Assembly (NCBI RefSeq): GCF_001022965.1
Contig: NZ_LECZ01000025.1
Span: 124,001 to 188,000 of the forward strand
DNA length: 64,000 nt
Source: Enterobacter genomosp. O
GTDB lineage: Bacteria; Pseudomonadota; Gammaproteobacteria; Enterobacterales; Enterobacteriaceae
Reading direction: 5' to 3'
Part shown: positions 47,078-56,006 of the stretch, piece after piece
Layout: every line of letters starts with the position of its first letter
How positions within the stretch are numbered: position 1 is the first letter of the stretch
The notes under the pieces: model-generated
Database searches by the model: none
Seen by the model: only the letters and a program-made list of their open reading frames with translations
What the model was told of the DNA's origin: nothing
Translations under genes and position numbers: made by a program

Positions 47078-47104
47078 AGGCACCTCCCCCAATTTTATGC
47101 CTTA

Positions 47105-47425
47105 TCAGGCCTTTTCCAGCGTACACAGCAACGGATGCTCGTTCTCCCTCGCATAGTCGTTCACCATCGCCACTTTGGTTTCCGCCACTTCGGCTGTAAA
47201 GATGCCGCAGATAGCTTTGCCACGATAATGAACGGTAAGCATCAGTTGCGTTGCACGTTCTACATCATAAGAAAAGAACTTTTGTAGCACGTCAATAACA
47301 AATTCCATCGGCGTGTAATCATCGTTCATTAACATAACTTTATACATAGATGGCGGTTTTAGCGCGTCACGCACTTTCTCTTCCGCCAGCTGGTCAAAAT
47401 CCAGCCAGTCGTTGGTCTTACCCAT
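47105..47425 (-). CDS. clpS: N-degron adaptor ClpS
   Basis: ClpS binds N-terminal Leu, Phe, Tyr or Trp and hands the substrate to ClpA. The 106-residue protein has the flexible N-terminus ([17 protein letters not shown]) and the binding pocket around [14 protein letters not shown] and the family HY(R/Q)GKAICG segment. The ATG at 47425 matches K-12; the longer open frame does not. It is divergent from cspD and upstream of clpA. Confidence 0.97.
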   Translation of the reverse strand: MGKTNDWLDFDQLAEEKVRDALKPPSMYKVMLMNDDYTPMEFVIDVLQKFFSYDVERATQLMLTVHYRGKAICGIFTAEVAETKVAMVNDYARENEHPLLCTLEKA

Positions 47426-47692
47426 TTTGCATAACCACTTTGAATCTACCTCAGATGTTAGATAACAATCATCTATTACTGTCATCCGCGATGTCTGTCA
47501 CAAACTGTTGCAATAGCGTTAACTGCTTCAAACTTTGGTTGATTATTGTCCCATCTCCAGCGCCAAACGCTTGACGACTTCTTTCGTTTCTCTAAATTGT
47601 ACAAGCGTGAGATGGCGAGGTTTTGAACAGCCCCCACTCCACCACCGGTTCATTCCATCTTAACTTATAAGATTTACGAAGGATGTCGAAGC

Positions 47693-47914
47693 ATGGAAAT
47701 GGGTACTGTTAAGTGGTTCAACAACGCCAAAGGGTTTGGCTTCATCTGCCCCGAAGGCGGCGGCGAGGATATCTTCGCTCACTATTCCACCATTCAGATG
47801 GATGGTTACAGAACGCTCAAAGCCGGGCAGTCCGTCCGGTTCGATGTACATCAGGGACCAAAAGGCAATCATGCCAGCCTAATCGTACCCGTTGAAGCAG
47901 AGACGGTTGCATAG
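47693..47914 (+). CDS. cspD: Cold-shock-like protein CspD
   Basis: CspD is a cold-shock-domain protein made in stationary phase that binds single-stranded DNA and inhibits replication in K-12. It is not cold-induced there. The 73-residue protein has RNP1 KGFGFI and RNP2 DIFAHYS and ends PVEAETVA, one residue shorter than K-12. AAGGA precedes the ATG. It is divergent from clpS, as in K-12. Confidence 0.95.
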   Translation: MEMGTVKWFNNAKGFGFICPEGGGEDIFAHYSTIQMDGYRTLKAGQSVRFDVHQGPKGNHASLIVPVEAETVA

Positions 47915-47946
47915 CTCTCTGTTTTATTGTGTACATCCCGCAGTCA

Positions 47947-47980
47947 AAATGCCAGCCCGATCGGCTGGCATTTTTATTTT
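47947..47980 (+). terminator. Terminator of cspD
   Basis: An 11-bp stem (AAATGCCAGCC with GGCTGGCATTT), 5-base loop and TTTATTTT tail, lying between the convergent cspD and macB. Confidence 0.88.
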
Positions 47981-47984
47981 CAGG

Positions 47985-49925
47985 TTATTCCCGAGCCAGC
48001 GCATCCACCGGATCCAGCCGCGCCGCATTGCGGGCGGGCAACCAGCCAAACAAAATGCCGGTAAAGGTTGAACACAAAAAAGCGGTAATAATGGCAACCG
48101 GCGAGAAGCCGATCTCCCAGCCGGGTAAAAAGAGCTGGAGCGCAAACGCGATCATCATTGAGAGCGCAATTCCCATCGCGCCCCCCACCAGACACACCAG
48201 CACCGCCTCAATCAAAAACTGCTGCAGGACATCGCTGGCTCTGGCCCCGACCGCCATGCGAATGCCAATTTCCCGCGTGCGTTCGGTCACCGACACCAGC
48301 ATGATATTCATCACCCCGATGCCGCCAACGACCAGCGAAATGACCGCCACCAGCGTGAGGAACAGCTGAAGAGTACGTGTGGTCTTTTCCGCCGTTTTCA
48401 AGAGGCCGTCCATATTCCAGGTGAAGAAATCTTTCTTCCCGTGGCGCAGGGTTAACAGGCGCTCAAGCTGCTGCTCGGCCAGCGCGCTGTCGTAGCCCTC
48501 CTTCACGCGCACGGTGATGGAGTTAAGCCAGGACTGGCCCATAATCCGCCCGGAGATGGTCGTATACGGCAGCCAGACGCGCAGGATCTTGCTGCTGCCA
48601 AACATCGACTGCTTCTCTTCCGCCACGCCAATGACCGTGGCAGGCATGTTACCGACCAGGATCACCTCCCCCACCACGTTCGCTTTATTGGGGAAGAGCT
48701 GCCTGCGCGAGTTCGCGTCCAGCACCACCACCTGCGCCCTGCCCGCCAGCTGTTCGGCGTTAAAGGTCGCCCCTTCGCTGAAGGTCATGCCGTAGACCTT
48801 GAAGTAGTCCCCGCTGACGCCGTTAGCGCTGGCGGCCACGTCAACATTGCCCACGCGCAGCCGCAGGTTTTGCGAAACAGCAGGCGTAGCGGAGTTCACC
48901 CACGGCTGCTTCTGAATCGCCGCCAGATCGTCATATTTCAGCGCCTGCTGATACTGCGGTTCGTCGTCGCCAAAGTCTTTGCCGGGATAGACGTCAATGG
49001 TATTGGTGCCGATGGCGCGGATATCTGCCAGCACTAACTGCTTGGCCGCGTCGCCCACCACCACGATCGACACCACCGAGGCGATACCGATAATGATGCC
49101 GAGCATCGTCAGCAGGGTACGCATTTTGTTGGCCGCCATTGCCAGCCAGGCCATGGTCAGCGCTTCACGAAAGCCGCTGGAGAACTGCCCCCAGCCGGTT
49201 GATGCCGGTAGCGCTTCTTTCGGTGCGGCCGCCCGGGACTCGCGCGGCGGCGGGTTGCTCACCAGCTCGCCGTCGTGGATCTCAATAATGCGTTCCGCCT
49301 GCGCCGCAACCTGCGGGTCGTGGGTAACGATGATGACCGTGTGCCCCTGATCGCGCAGCTGATGAAGGATCGCCATCACCTCTTCACCGGAGCGGCTATC
49401 GAGCGCGCCCGTCGGTTCATCCGCGAGGATCACCTGCCCGCCGTTCATCAGTGCGCGCGCGATACTCACGCGCTGCTGCTGGCCGCCGGAAAGCTGCGAG
49501 GGCTGGTACTCCACCCGCTCCGCCAGCCCCAGGCGCGTCAGCAGCATCTGCGCGCGCTCAAGCCTTTTTTTCCGCTCGACGCCCGCATACACCGCAGGCA
49601 CTTCAACGTTCTGCGCCGCATTGAGGTGAGAGAGCAGATGGTAACGCTGGAAGATAAAGCCAAAGTGTTCGCGGCGCAGCTTTGCCAGCGCGTCGCCGTC
49701 CAGGGTGGAGACGTCCGTTCCGGCCACGCGATAGGTGCCGCGGGTCGGTTTATCCAGGCACCCGAGAATGTTCATCAGCGTCGATTTACCGGAACCCGAC
49801 GCCCCGACAATCGCCACCATCTCGCCCGCTTCCACGCGCAGGGAGATACCTTTCAGCACTTCCACCGGACCATCGCCGGAGGGATAGCTGCGACGAATGT
49901 CGTTCAGCTCAAGCAGCGCCGTCAT
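47985..49925 (-). CDS. macB: Macrolide export ATP-binding/permease protein MacB
   Basis: MacB is the mechanotransmission ABC component of MacAB-TolC, which exports macrolides, enterotoxin and other substrates from the periplasm. The 646-residue chain has an N-terminal ATPase (Walker [10 protein letters not shown] at 41-49, signature LSGGQQQR), one membrane helix near 270-300, a large periplasmic domain, and a three-helix FtsX-like C-terminal part ([30 protein letters not shown] region). Its start overlaps the macA stop (ATGA). Confidence 0.96.
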   Translation of the reverse strand: MTALLELNDIRRSYPSGDGPVEVLKGISLRVEAGEMVAIVGASGSGKSTLMNILGCLDKPTRGTYRVAGTDVSTLDGDALAKLRREHFGFIFQRYHLLSHLNAAQNVEVPAVYAGVERKKRLERAQMLLTRLGLAERVEYQPSQLSGGQQQRVSIARALMNGGQVILADEPTGALDSRSGEEVMAILHQLRDQGHTVIIVTHDPQVAAQAERIIEIHDGELVSNPPPRESRAAAPKEALPASTGWGQFSSGFREALTMAWLAMAANKMRTLLTMLGIIIGIASVVSIVVVGDAAKQLVLADIRAIGTNTIDVYPGKDFGDDEPQYQQALKYDDLAAIQKQPWVNSATPAVSQNLRLRVGNVDVAASANGVSGDYFKVYGMTFSEGATFNAEQLAGRAQVVVLDANSRRQLFPNKANVVGEVILVGNMPATVIGVAEEKQSMFGSSKILRVWLPYTTISGRIMGQSWLNSITVRVKEGYDSALAEQQLERLLTLRHGKKDFFTWNMDGLLKTAEKTTRTLQLFLTLVAVISLVVGGIGVMNIMLVSVTERTREIGIRMAVGARASDVLQQFLIEAVLVCLVGGAMGIALSMMIAFALQLFLPGWEIGFSPVAIITAFLCSTFTGILFGWLPARNAARLDPVDALARE

Positions 49926-51037
49926 TTAGCGGCTCCGGGCAGGCTTTCGCTGGTGACAACCTCCTCACCCTCTTCCAGCCCTTTCACTACCACCACATCG
50001 GTGTCGTTCCGCGCGCCAATCACCACTTCACGCTCGCGCGTTTCCCCGTTGCGCAGCACTTTCACTTTATAACGGCTCTCCCCGGCGGATTCACCGAGCG
50101 CAGAGAGCGGGATGGTCAGCACGTTCTTCACGCCGGTCAGCTGGATATGCACCTGGGCGGTCATGTCCAGACGCAGCACGCCCTGCGGGTTCGGCACTTC
50201 AAAACGGGCATAGTAGAAGATGGCGTCGTTAACCTTTTCCGGCGTGGGCAGGATGTCTTTCAGCACGCCTTCGTAGCGCGTCTGCGGGTCGCCCAGCACC
50301 GTAAACCAGGCATTTTGCCCCGGCTTCAGATGGATAACGTCCGCTTCTGATACCTGGGCCTTGACCAGCATGGTGCTCATGTCCGCCAGCGTCAGGATGT
50401 TCGGTGCCTGCTGGGCGGCAATCACCGTCTGGCCCTGCAGCGTGGTGATCTGGGTGACTTCACCAGCCATCGGCGCGACGATTTTGGTGTAATCGAGGTT
50501 GGTTTTCGCCGTATCCAGAGAGGCCTGATTGCGTTTGATTTGCGCGTCGATAGTGCCAATCTGCGCCTGTTTTACCGCCAGCTCAGTGGTGGCCGTATCC
50601 AAATCTTGTTTCGAAATGGCCTGGGTTTTAGCCAGCGCCTGCTGGCGGGTCAGCGTGACCTGGGCAAGATTACGCTCTGCCTGCGCCTGCGCACGCTGCG
50701 CGCGCAGCTCCATCAACGTGGCTTCCACTTCCCTAATCTGGTTCTCAGCCTGTTCAGGATCGATAACCCCAAGCAGCTGGCCTTTTTTCACTTTGTCGCC
50801 AATCTCTACCGACAGCGTTTTCAGCTGGCCGCTCACCTGGGCGCCAACGTCAACCTTGCGCAGGGCATCAAGCTTGCCCGTCGCGAGCACGTTTTGCTGC
50901 AGTTCGCCCGGGCGAACAATTAATGTCTGATACTGTGGTAGAGGCGCATTAAGCACTTGCCATAGCCAGTACCCACCGGCTAAAACCACGACCGCCAGCA
51001 GCAGAATCAGCGTTCTGCGTTTTCCCTTGAGGTTCAT
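49922..51037 (-). CDS. macA: Macrolide efflux periplasmic adaptor MacA
   Basis: MacA is the membrane fusion protein linking MacB to TolC. The 371-residue protein, equal to K-12, has an N-terminal membrane anchor (about 8-27), a lipoyl/hairpin region (about 40-200, with the coiled-coil segment [15 protein letters not shown]), and beta-barrel and membrane-proximal domains. I chose the ATG at 51037 because it gives K-12 length; a longer frame starts 27 bp upstream but lacks a ribosome binding site. It is coupled to macB and divergent from ybjX. Confidence 0.94.
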   Translation of the reverse strand: MNLKGKRRTLILLLAVVVLAGGYWLWQVLNAPLPQYQTLIVRPGELQQNVLATGKLDALRKVDVGAQVSGQLKTLSVEIGDKVKKGQLLGVIDPEQAENQIREVEATLMELRAQRAQAQAERNLAQVTLTRQQALAKTQAISKQDLDTATTELAVKQAQIGTIDAQIKRNQASLDTAKTNLDYTKIVAPMAGEVTQITTLQGQTVIAAQQAPNILTLADMSTMLVKAQVSEADVIHLKPGQNAWFTVLGDPQTRYEGVLKDILPTPEKVNDAIFYYARFEVPNPQGVLRLDMTAQVHIQLTGVKNVLTIPLSALGESAGESRYKVKVLRNGETREREVVIGARNDTDVVVVKGLEEGEEVVTSESLPGAAK

Positions 51038-51130
51038 AAATATTCCAAATAAATGTTCTGGCATTGATAATGTTGATTCTATCTAAACGACTCCTCAACG
51101 AAACCACTTCTTCCCGAAATCGTCACAATT

Positions 51131-51147
51131 TGTTTACGAGACGTTGA
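51131..51147 (+). promoter_or_regulatory. PhoP-box-like direct repeat upstream of ybjX
   Basis: TGTTTA-N5-CGTTGA resembles the PhoP box (T/G)GTTTA repeated with an 11-bp period; the second half has 4 of 6 matches. Twelve bp later comes an extended -10-like TG-C-TGAAAT at 51157-51165. Salmonella ybjX is PhoP-regulated by my recollection. Unproven here. Confidence 0.45.
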
Positions 51148-51195
51148 GAGTTCGCCTGCTGAAATGAAGATCTTCATCAAGAAGCAGGATCTATC

Positions 51196-52152
51196 ATGTC
51201 TTCCATCGTCGATACACCTTTTTCAAACCTGCAGCAGCCTAAATCTGGCTGGCAGCTCTTCAAAAATCTGGCTTTCGGTACGCTCACACCAGGGCTGGCG
51301 TGGCAAAACCCCTCCTATCGACGTAAATTCATGTTACGTTCGCTGGCTACACCCTTTAGCACCGCGCGCCTGTTAACGAGTCTTGCAAAACAACCGCGCC
51401 TGATGCAGATGCTGCAGGTACAGCCAGGACTGCCGTGCCGGCTGCATCGCCCCTGGCTGACGGTGAATATGGATCGTCAGCATGCGCTGGAATCGCTCAA
51501 CTGGCACTATCAGACCATGAGCCGCCAGCTTCCCGCGACGCTGCTCACGGGTTACCTTTCTAAGCAGGGGTTTACCTTGCTGACCTTAACCGGAAAAGAT
51601 GAACAGCAATTTACCGTTCGTCTGTGTGCTGATGCGTTCCTGGATAAAGAAGGGGAAGCCACCCTCGCGTTTTGCGACAGCCAAAACACGGTGCTGGCGG
51701 AAATGACCTTTACGCTATGCCAGTTTGAAGGAAAAGCGACGCTGTTCATTGGCGGTTTGCAGGGTGCAAAAGCGCACGTTCCTCATGAGCTGATCCAGGG
51801 CGCGACGAAAGCCTGTCATGGCCTGTTCCCGAAACGCCTGCTGGTCGAAGCCGCCATGACGCTCGGCACCGCTTTCCCGGTAGAGCAGATTGTTGCCGTC
51901 AGTAACGCCACCCATATCTATCGCAGCTGGCGTTACCGCAAGAAAAAAGAGGGAAAACTGTTGGCCGATTACGACAGTTTCTGGATCTCCATCGGGGGAG
52001 AAAAACAGGATAACGGTAACTTTATGCTGCCGCTTGCCATGCCGCGTAAACCCATGGAAGAAATTGCGAGCAAAAAGCGGTCCGAATATCGCCGCCGCTA
52101 CGAGCTGCTGGATAGCCTGATTCAGCAGGTGAATCAGGCAACTCAACGCTAA
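51196..52152 (+). CDS. ybjX: VirK/YbjX family protein (DUF535)
   Basis: YbjX belongs to the DUF535 family with VirK, a Salmonella/Shigella group linked to envelope stress and resistance to antimicrobial peptides; the reaction, if any, is unknown. The 318-residue protein carries the family stretch GLFPKRLLVEAAMTL and VSNATHIYRSWRYRKKK. There is no signal peptide or membrane helix. AGGAT precedes the ATG. It is divergent from macA and its 3' end overlaps ybjD by 4 bp. Confidence 0.9.
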   Translation: MSSIVDTPFSNLQQPKSGWQLFKNLAFGTLTPGLAWQNPSYRRKFMLRSLATPFSTARLLTSLAKQPRLMQMLQVQPGLPCRLHRPWLTVNMDRQHALESLNWHYQTMSRQLPATLLTGYLSKQGFTLLTLTGKDEQQFTVRLCADAFLDKEGEATLAFCDSQNTVLAEMTFTLCQFEGKATLFIGGLQGAKAHVPHELIQGATKACHGLFPKRLLVEAAMTLGTAFPVEQIVAVSNATHIYRSWRYRKKKEGKLLADYDSFWISIGGEKQDNGNFMLPLAMPRKPMEEIASKKRSEYRRRYELLDSLIQQVNQATQR

Positions 52153-53807
52153 TCCGCTTTCCCGCGTGCCAGCCACAGCACGCGGGAGAACATCTTGCGC
52201 AGCAGAGTCGGTACCGCCTCCACGCCTCGCCTTCCCGCTTCCGTCGCCACTTCAATGGCTAAATCCGGCTTTGACGAACGATGAATGGCTTTGGCGATCA
52301 CGCGCCGCATGTTCATCGGGACATCGACCGGTACCATCGCAATGCGGTGGAAAACGTCGTCGAACCCCTGACGATACATAAAGTGCTCCATGTCCATCGC
52401 GGGCAGCATGGTTAAATGGTCGCGCTCTTCTTCTCGCTCGCTATTCAGCAGGCCACGCACGGTCGAGGCATATTTTTTGCCCGCCTCATCGCCGTCGACC
52501 AGCACGTGCCACTCGATCCCCATCCTGCGAGCAAATTTTATCAGCGGCTTTAATCCCGACTGGGCGAATTCGATCACCTTAATGCCTTCCGCATCAAAAT
52601 GGTGGCCGCACTGGCGCGCCAGCTCATTGATGACCCAGGTTTCGGTTTCTCCCTCCACCAGCAGCCAGCAGCGGGCAAAAAGGGACGACGCCCGGTTAAA
52701 GCGAATATGAAACGCAATGCGCCGCCCGTCTTCCGCGTTCAAACCACCCGGCCCCAGCCGAAAAGCGGAAACGCGGGAAGATTCACGCACCAGACGACAA
52801 ACGTGCTCTACCGGCGTTAGCGATAACAATTCACCGGAATTGGTGGTGGTAATACGCTGGAGCGGCAGTAAATTCAGCAGATGCCATGCCACGGAGAGCA
52901 TGATGGGGTGCAGGCGCGTTTCAGGATCTTCCACCAGCAGCAGCGGTCGGGCGTCCCGGTCAAGTCGAACGGTGCCTTTGGCCTGCAGAAGCGTTGAAAA
53001 CAGTCCCAGCAAAATCACCCGGTGCGTACGCCCGCCGGGCCGGTCGATCATCCGGTTAATGATGTCCAGATAGCGCCAGCTTCGCTGCTCATCATGAGAG
53101 CGTCGACGCATCAGACGATGGCGTGACGCCGACGTCCCCTGCTCGGAAAAATAGTGCTCCAGGAGCTGCACCATCGCGGACAACCCCTGACGGATTTGGC
53201 CATCGGTCAAATTCTGCGGGCGCGACACCAGCTCTCGCGCCAGGAAATCCAGCTCGCGGGCCGTCACTTCCACTTCAGGCATATTCGGTACGGTACCGTT
53301 ACGAATGCGCCGCATAAAACGCGCATCGCGCAGGCGTAATACCGGCGTCAGGCGGATCAGATGGCGAGCCAGATCGTCGATATTGTCCAGCGGGATGGGG
53401 TTGGCTTTCTCATCAAGGAAATCGCGCAGGGTCAGTACCCCTTCGTTCTCCGCCATCTCCCCTTCCAGCCGATAAAATATCCGATGGAGACCGTCATCGC
53501 ACGGCACCCAGCAGGGCGACAGCGGGCGGAAGCGACGCACGCGGTGACGGCCAGGCTCGGATTCCCGGAACGTCAGAATGATATGCAGATGCTTCTCGCG
53601 CCCCGTGACGTCGCCGGGTGGGAACCAGAAATCGTCGCGAACGAAATGATACAGGTCGTCTTCGGGCGAAAGCAGTAACGTCAGCGCATCCAGCAGGCTG
53701 GACTTACCCCACGCGTTCTCGCCGATCAGGACGTTGTTTTGCTCCAGCTGGAGCGACAGACGGTTAATACCGCGAAATCCGACAATTTCCACACGTTCGA
53801 GAAGCAT
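52149..53807 (-). CDS. ybjD: OLD-family ATP-dependent nuclease-like protein YbjD
   Basis: A 552-residue OLD-family protein with an SMC/ABC-like ATPase head and a C-terminal TOPRIM domain. Walker A-like GENAWGKSS lies at 29-37; a TOPRIM glutamate motif, LVEGETE, and the DGDEAG aspartates follow at about 390-450. OLD proteins are nucleases, some of them in phage defence, but YbjD itself is a core enterobacterial gene without a firm role. GGGGGA precedes the ATG. It converges with ybjX. Confidence 0.9.
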   Translation of the reverse strand: MLLERVEIVGFRGINRLSLQLEQNNVLIGENAWGKSSLLDALTLLLSPEDDLYHFVRDDFWFPPGDVTGREKHLHIILTFRESEPGRHRVRRFRPLSPCWVPCDDGLHRIFYRLEGEMAENEGVLTLRDFLDEKANPIPLDNIDDLARHLIRLTPVLRLRDARFMRRIRNGTVPNMPEVEVTARELDFLARELVSRPQNLTDGQIRQGLSAMVQLLEHYFSEQGTSASRHRLMRRRSHDEQRSWRYLDIINRMIDRPGGRTHRVILLGLFSTLLQAKGTVRLDRDARPLLLVEDPETRLHPIMLSVAWHLLNLLPLQRITTTNSGELLSLTPVEHVCRLVRESSRVSAFRLGPGGLNAEDGRRIAFHIRFNRASSLFARCWLLVEGETETWVINELARQCGHHFDAEGIKVIEFAQSGLKPLIKFARRMGIEWHVLVDGDEAGKKYASTVRGLLNSEREEERDHLTMLPAMDMEHFMYRQGFDDVFHRIAMVPVDVPMNMRRVIAKAIHRSSKPDLAIEVATEAGRRGVEAVPTLLRKMFSRVLWLARGKAD

Positions 53808-54097
53808 AAATCCCCCGACAAATGACCACTTTTTCCTTCAAGTTATCAGCAGTATAGCGGGAGGATGGTGGTGACGACAGTACAACATCCACCCATTGAA
53901 AAATGAGCTATGCTCTATTTACCGCCGGCTCGAACAAGGAATGACATCACATTGCCTGAAATCAAACCAATCTAATTTATTTAAGTGGCGAAGGGGTGTT
54001 GTTATTTTTTAAAATAGAGACTCTTTGAGTCGTCATCCCTTTTTGACGATATAACCCACACGCAGGAACGCGTGCGGAAAATTATTTTGAGGTGGTT
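53808..54097 (+). promoter_or_regulatory. ybjD/aqpZ divergent region with aqpZ leader hairpins
   Basis: A 290-bp AT-rich spacer. Two adjacent small hairpins lie at 54019-54048: GACTC-TTT-GAGTC, then CGTCA..TGACG, sharing one base. Being 50-80 bp before the aqpZ start they probably fall in its leader. GAGGTGG is the aqpZ ribosome binding site. No specific promoter was identified. Confidence 0.4.
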
Positions 54098-54793
54098 ATG
54101 TTTAGAAAATTAGCAGCAGAATGCTTTGGTACATTCTGGCTGGTATTTGGTGGCTGCGGTAGCGCCGTTCTGGCTGCAGCATTCCCGGAATTAGGCATTG
54201 GATTTGTCGGCGTCGCGCTGGCATTTGGTTTAACCGTATTAACCATGGCCTTTGCCGTGGGGCATATTTCCGGCGGTCATTTTAACCCGGCAGTAACGTT
54301 AGGTTTATGGGCGGGCGGTCGTTTCCCGGCAAAAGAAGTTATCGGTTATATCGTCGCCCAGGTGGTTGGCGGTATTATTGCCGCTGCCGTACTCTACGTG
54401 ATTGCCAGCGGTAAAGCCGGCTTCGACGCGGCAGCCAGTGGTTTCGCCTCTAACGGCTTCGGCGAACACTCCCCGGGCGGTTATTCCATGCTGTCTGCCA
54501 TCGTGATTGAAATTGTGCTGACCGCAGGCTTCCTGCTGGTGATCCACGGCGCAACCGACAAACACGCACCAGCCGGTTTTGCGCCTATTGCCATTGGTCT
54601 GGCATTGACGCTTATCCACCTGATTTCCATTCCGGTCACCAACACGTCCGTTAACCCGGCGCGCAGTACCGCAGTTGCCATCTTCCAGGGCGGCTGGGCG
54701 CTGGAGCAGCTGTGGCTGTTCTGGGTAATGCCAATCGTCGGCGGTATTCTGGGCGGCGTGCTGTATCGCACGCTGCTGGAAAAACGCGATTAA
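54098..54793 (+). CDS. aqpZ: Aquaporin Z
   Basis: AqpZ is the tetrameric inner-membrane water channel. The 231-residue protein has six membrane helices and the two NPA loops HFNPAVT (Asn63) and SVNPARS, whose Arg belongs to the selectivity filter. The ATG at 54098 ([14 protein letters not shown]) gives the K-12 start; the GTG two codons upstream is less likely because GAGGTGG is then too close. Confidence 0.98.
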   Translation: MFRKLAAECFGTFWLVFGGCGSAVLAAAFPELGIGFVGVALAFGLTVLTMAFAVGHISGGHFNPAVTLGLWAGGRFPAKEVIGYIVAQVVGGIIAAAVLYVIASGKAGFDAAASGFASNGFGEHSPGGYSMLSAIVIEIVLTAGFLLVIHGATDKHAPAGFAPIAIGLALTLIHLISIPVTNTSVNPARSTAVAIFQGGWALEQLWLFWVMPIVGGILGGVLYRTLLEKRD

Positions 54794-54802
54794 TCTTTCC
54801 CT

Positions 54803-54837
54803 CCCTCTCCCACAGGGAGAGGGCCGGGGTGAGGGCA
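54803..54837 (+). repeat. 35-bp palindromic repeat, copy 2
   Basis: CCCTCTCCC-ACA-GGGAGAGGG with the tail CCGGGGTGAGGGCA, in the opposite orientation to the copy at 44706-44740. It is followed directly by a REP-like terminator. Confidence 0.7.
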
Positions 54838-54854
54838 ACAGGCCGCACACACAG

Positions 54855-54889
54855 GCCGGGTAAGCGTTAGCGCCACCCGGCTTTTTTAT
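54855..54889 (+). terminator. REP-like hairpin and T-run after aqpZ
   Basis: GCCGGGT and ACCCGGC pair around TAAGCG..GCGCC, the layout of an enterobacterial REP unit, followed by TTTTTTATT. It probably ends the aqpZ transcript. The unit resembles those at 58667-58724. Confidence 0.75.
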
Positions 54890-54962
54890 TGCCGCTTTAC
54901 TGAACAACCTTTATTGGGTAGTGTCTCTGGCGCTCAACAGATACTTAAAGGACCGGCTGTTC

Positions 54963-55862
54963 ATGTTTTCAGGACTCCTCATTATTCTGCTGCCCCTGAT
55001 TGTGGGCTATCTCATCCCGCTGCGTCAGGAATCTGCATTACGGTTAATCAACCGTTTTCTCAGCTGGATTGTTTACGTCATTCTTTTCTTTATGGGGATA
55101 AGCCTGGCCTTCCTGGATAATCTGGCAACCAATCTGCTGGCGATTCTGCATTATTCTGTCGTCACCGTCGTGGTTATTTTGCTGTGTAATATTGCCGCAC
55201 TCTTCTGGCTTGAACGCACAATTCCGTGGAAAAATCACCATCATCAGGAAAAACTTCCTTCCCGAATAGCAATGGCGCTGGAATCATTAAAACTGTGCGG
55301 CGTCGTGCTGCTCGGTTTTCTTCTTGGACTGACCGGCTGGGCGTTTTTACAGCACGCTACGGAGGCCAGCGAATATACCCTGATCTTCCTGCTGTTCCTG
55401 ATTGGTATCCAGCTGCGAAATAATGGCATGACGCTGAAACAAATTGTCCTGAACCGTCGGGGAATGATTGTTGCCGTTATCGTTGTCGCCAGCTCCATGG
55501 TGGCAGGCGTCATTAATGCCTTTGTGCTCGACCTGCCCCTGAAAACCGGGCTGGCCATGGCGTCAGGTTTTGGCTGGTACTCCCTTTCCGGAATTCTGCT
55601 GACCGAATCTTTCGGCCCGGTGATTGGCAGCGCCGCCTTCTTTAACGATCTGGCGCGCGAGCTGATTGCCATCATGCTGATCCCGGGCCTGGTTCGCCGC
55701 AGCCGTTCCACCGCGCTGGGTCTGTGCGGCGCAACCTCGATGGACTTTACCCTGCCGGTATTACAGCGTTCAGGTGGGCTGGAGATGGTGCCCGCCGCTA
55801 TCGTTCACGGCTTTATTTTAAGCCTGCTGGTTCCCGTTCTGATGGCCTTCTTCTCTGCCTGA
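54963..55862 (+). CDS. lysO: L-lysine exporter LysO
   Basis: LysO (YbjE) exports lysine and gives resistance to the analogue thialysine. The 299-residue protein equals K-12 in length, has about eight membrane helices, and keeps the family stretch ESLKLCGVV, GFGWYSLSGILLTE and FFNDLARELIAIMLIPG. The ATG at 54963 (MFSGLLIILLPLIVGYLIPL) aligns with K-12; an upstream ATG would add 14 residues. No lysine riboswitch was recognised in the short leader. Confidence 0.95.
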   Translation: MFSGLLIILLPLIVGYLIPLRQESALRLINRFLSWIVYVILFFMGISLAFLDNLATNLLAILHYSVVTVVVILLCNIAALFWLERTIPWKNHHHQEKLPSRIAMALESLKLCGVVLLGFLLGLTGWAFLQHATEASEYTLIFLLFLIGIQLRNNGMTLKQIVLNRRGMIVAVIVVASSMVAGVINAFVLDLPLKTGLAMASGFGWYSLSGILLTESFGPVIGSAAFFNDLARELIAIMLIPGLVRRSRSTALGLCGATSMDFTLPVLQRSGGLEMVPAAIVHGFILSLLVPVLMAFFSA

Positions 55863-55868
55863 TACTTC

Positions 55869-55895
55869 TTTGGCGGTAGCGAACCTGCCGCCAAA
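55869..55895 (+). terminator. Hairpin after lysO
   Basis: TTTGGCGG and CCGCCAAA form an 8-bp stem just past the lysO stop. It lacks a proper T-tract, so it may be a weak terminator. Confidence 0.4.
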
Positions 55896-55896
55896 A

Positions 55897-55910
55897 TTGC
55901 GCTAAATCAA
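55897..55910 (+). promoter_or_regulatory. FNR-like site upstream of hcp
   Basis: TTGCG-N4-ATCAA has one perfect and one 3-of-5 FNR half-site. Its centre is 72.5 bp before position 55976, the class I distance I recall for K-12 hcp. Confidence 0.5.
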
Positions 55911-55969
55911 TCTCCCTCTATTTTGTGGCAGAAAGCCCTTTTCACCGTTCCGGCACGAGCATAACCTTA

Positions 55970-55992
55970 AACATGTATATTAAATATAACTT
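55970..55992 (+). promoter_or_regulatory. NsrR-like operator of hcp-hcr
   Basis: The 23-bp element reads AACATGTATAT at its left and AAATATAACTT at its right, separated by one T. It fits the NsrR dyad AAGATGYATTT-N-AAATRCATCTT at most positions and lies just before the hcp ribosome binding site. NsrR represses hcp-hcr in K-12 until nitric oxide appears. Confidence 0.7.
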
Positions 55993-56006
55993 TAACAGGT
56001 GTGATT

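Noticed and set aside
52149..53807. YbjD as part of a Gabija-type phage defence pair
   Set aside because: OLD nuclease domains occur in Gabija, but there is no UvrD-like helicase next to it and the neighbours are core genes.
54794..54962. A lysine riboswitch before lysO
   Set aside because: The 169 bp are taken up by the 35-bp palindrome and a REP-like terminator of aqpZ, leaving too little room for an L-box.
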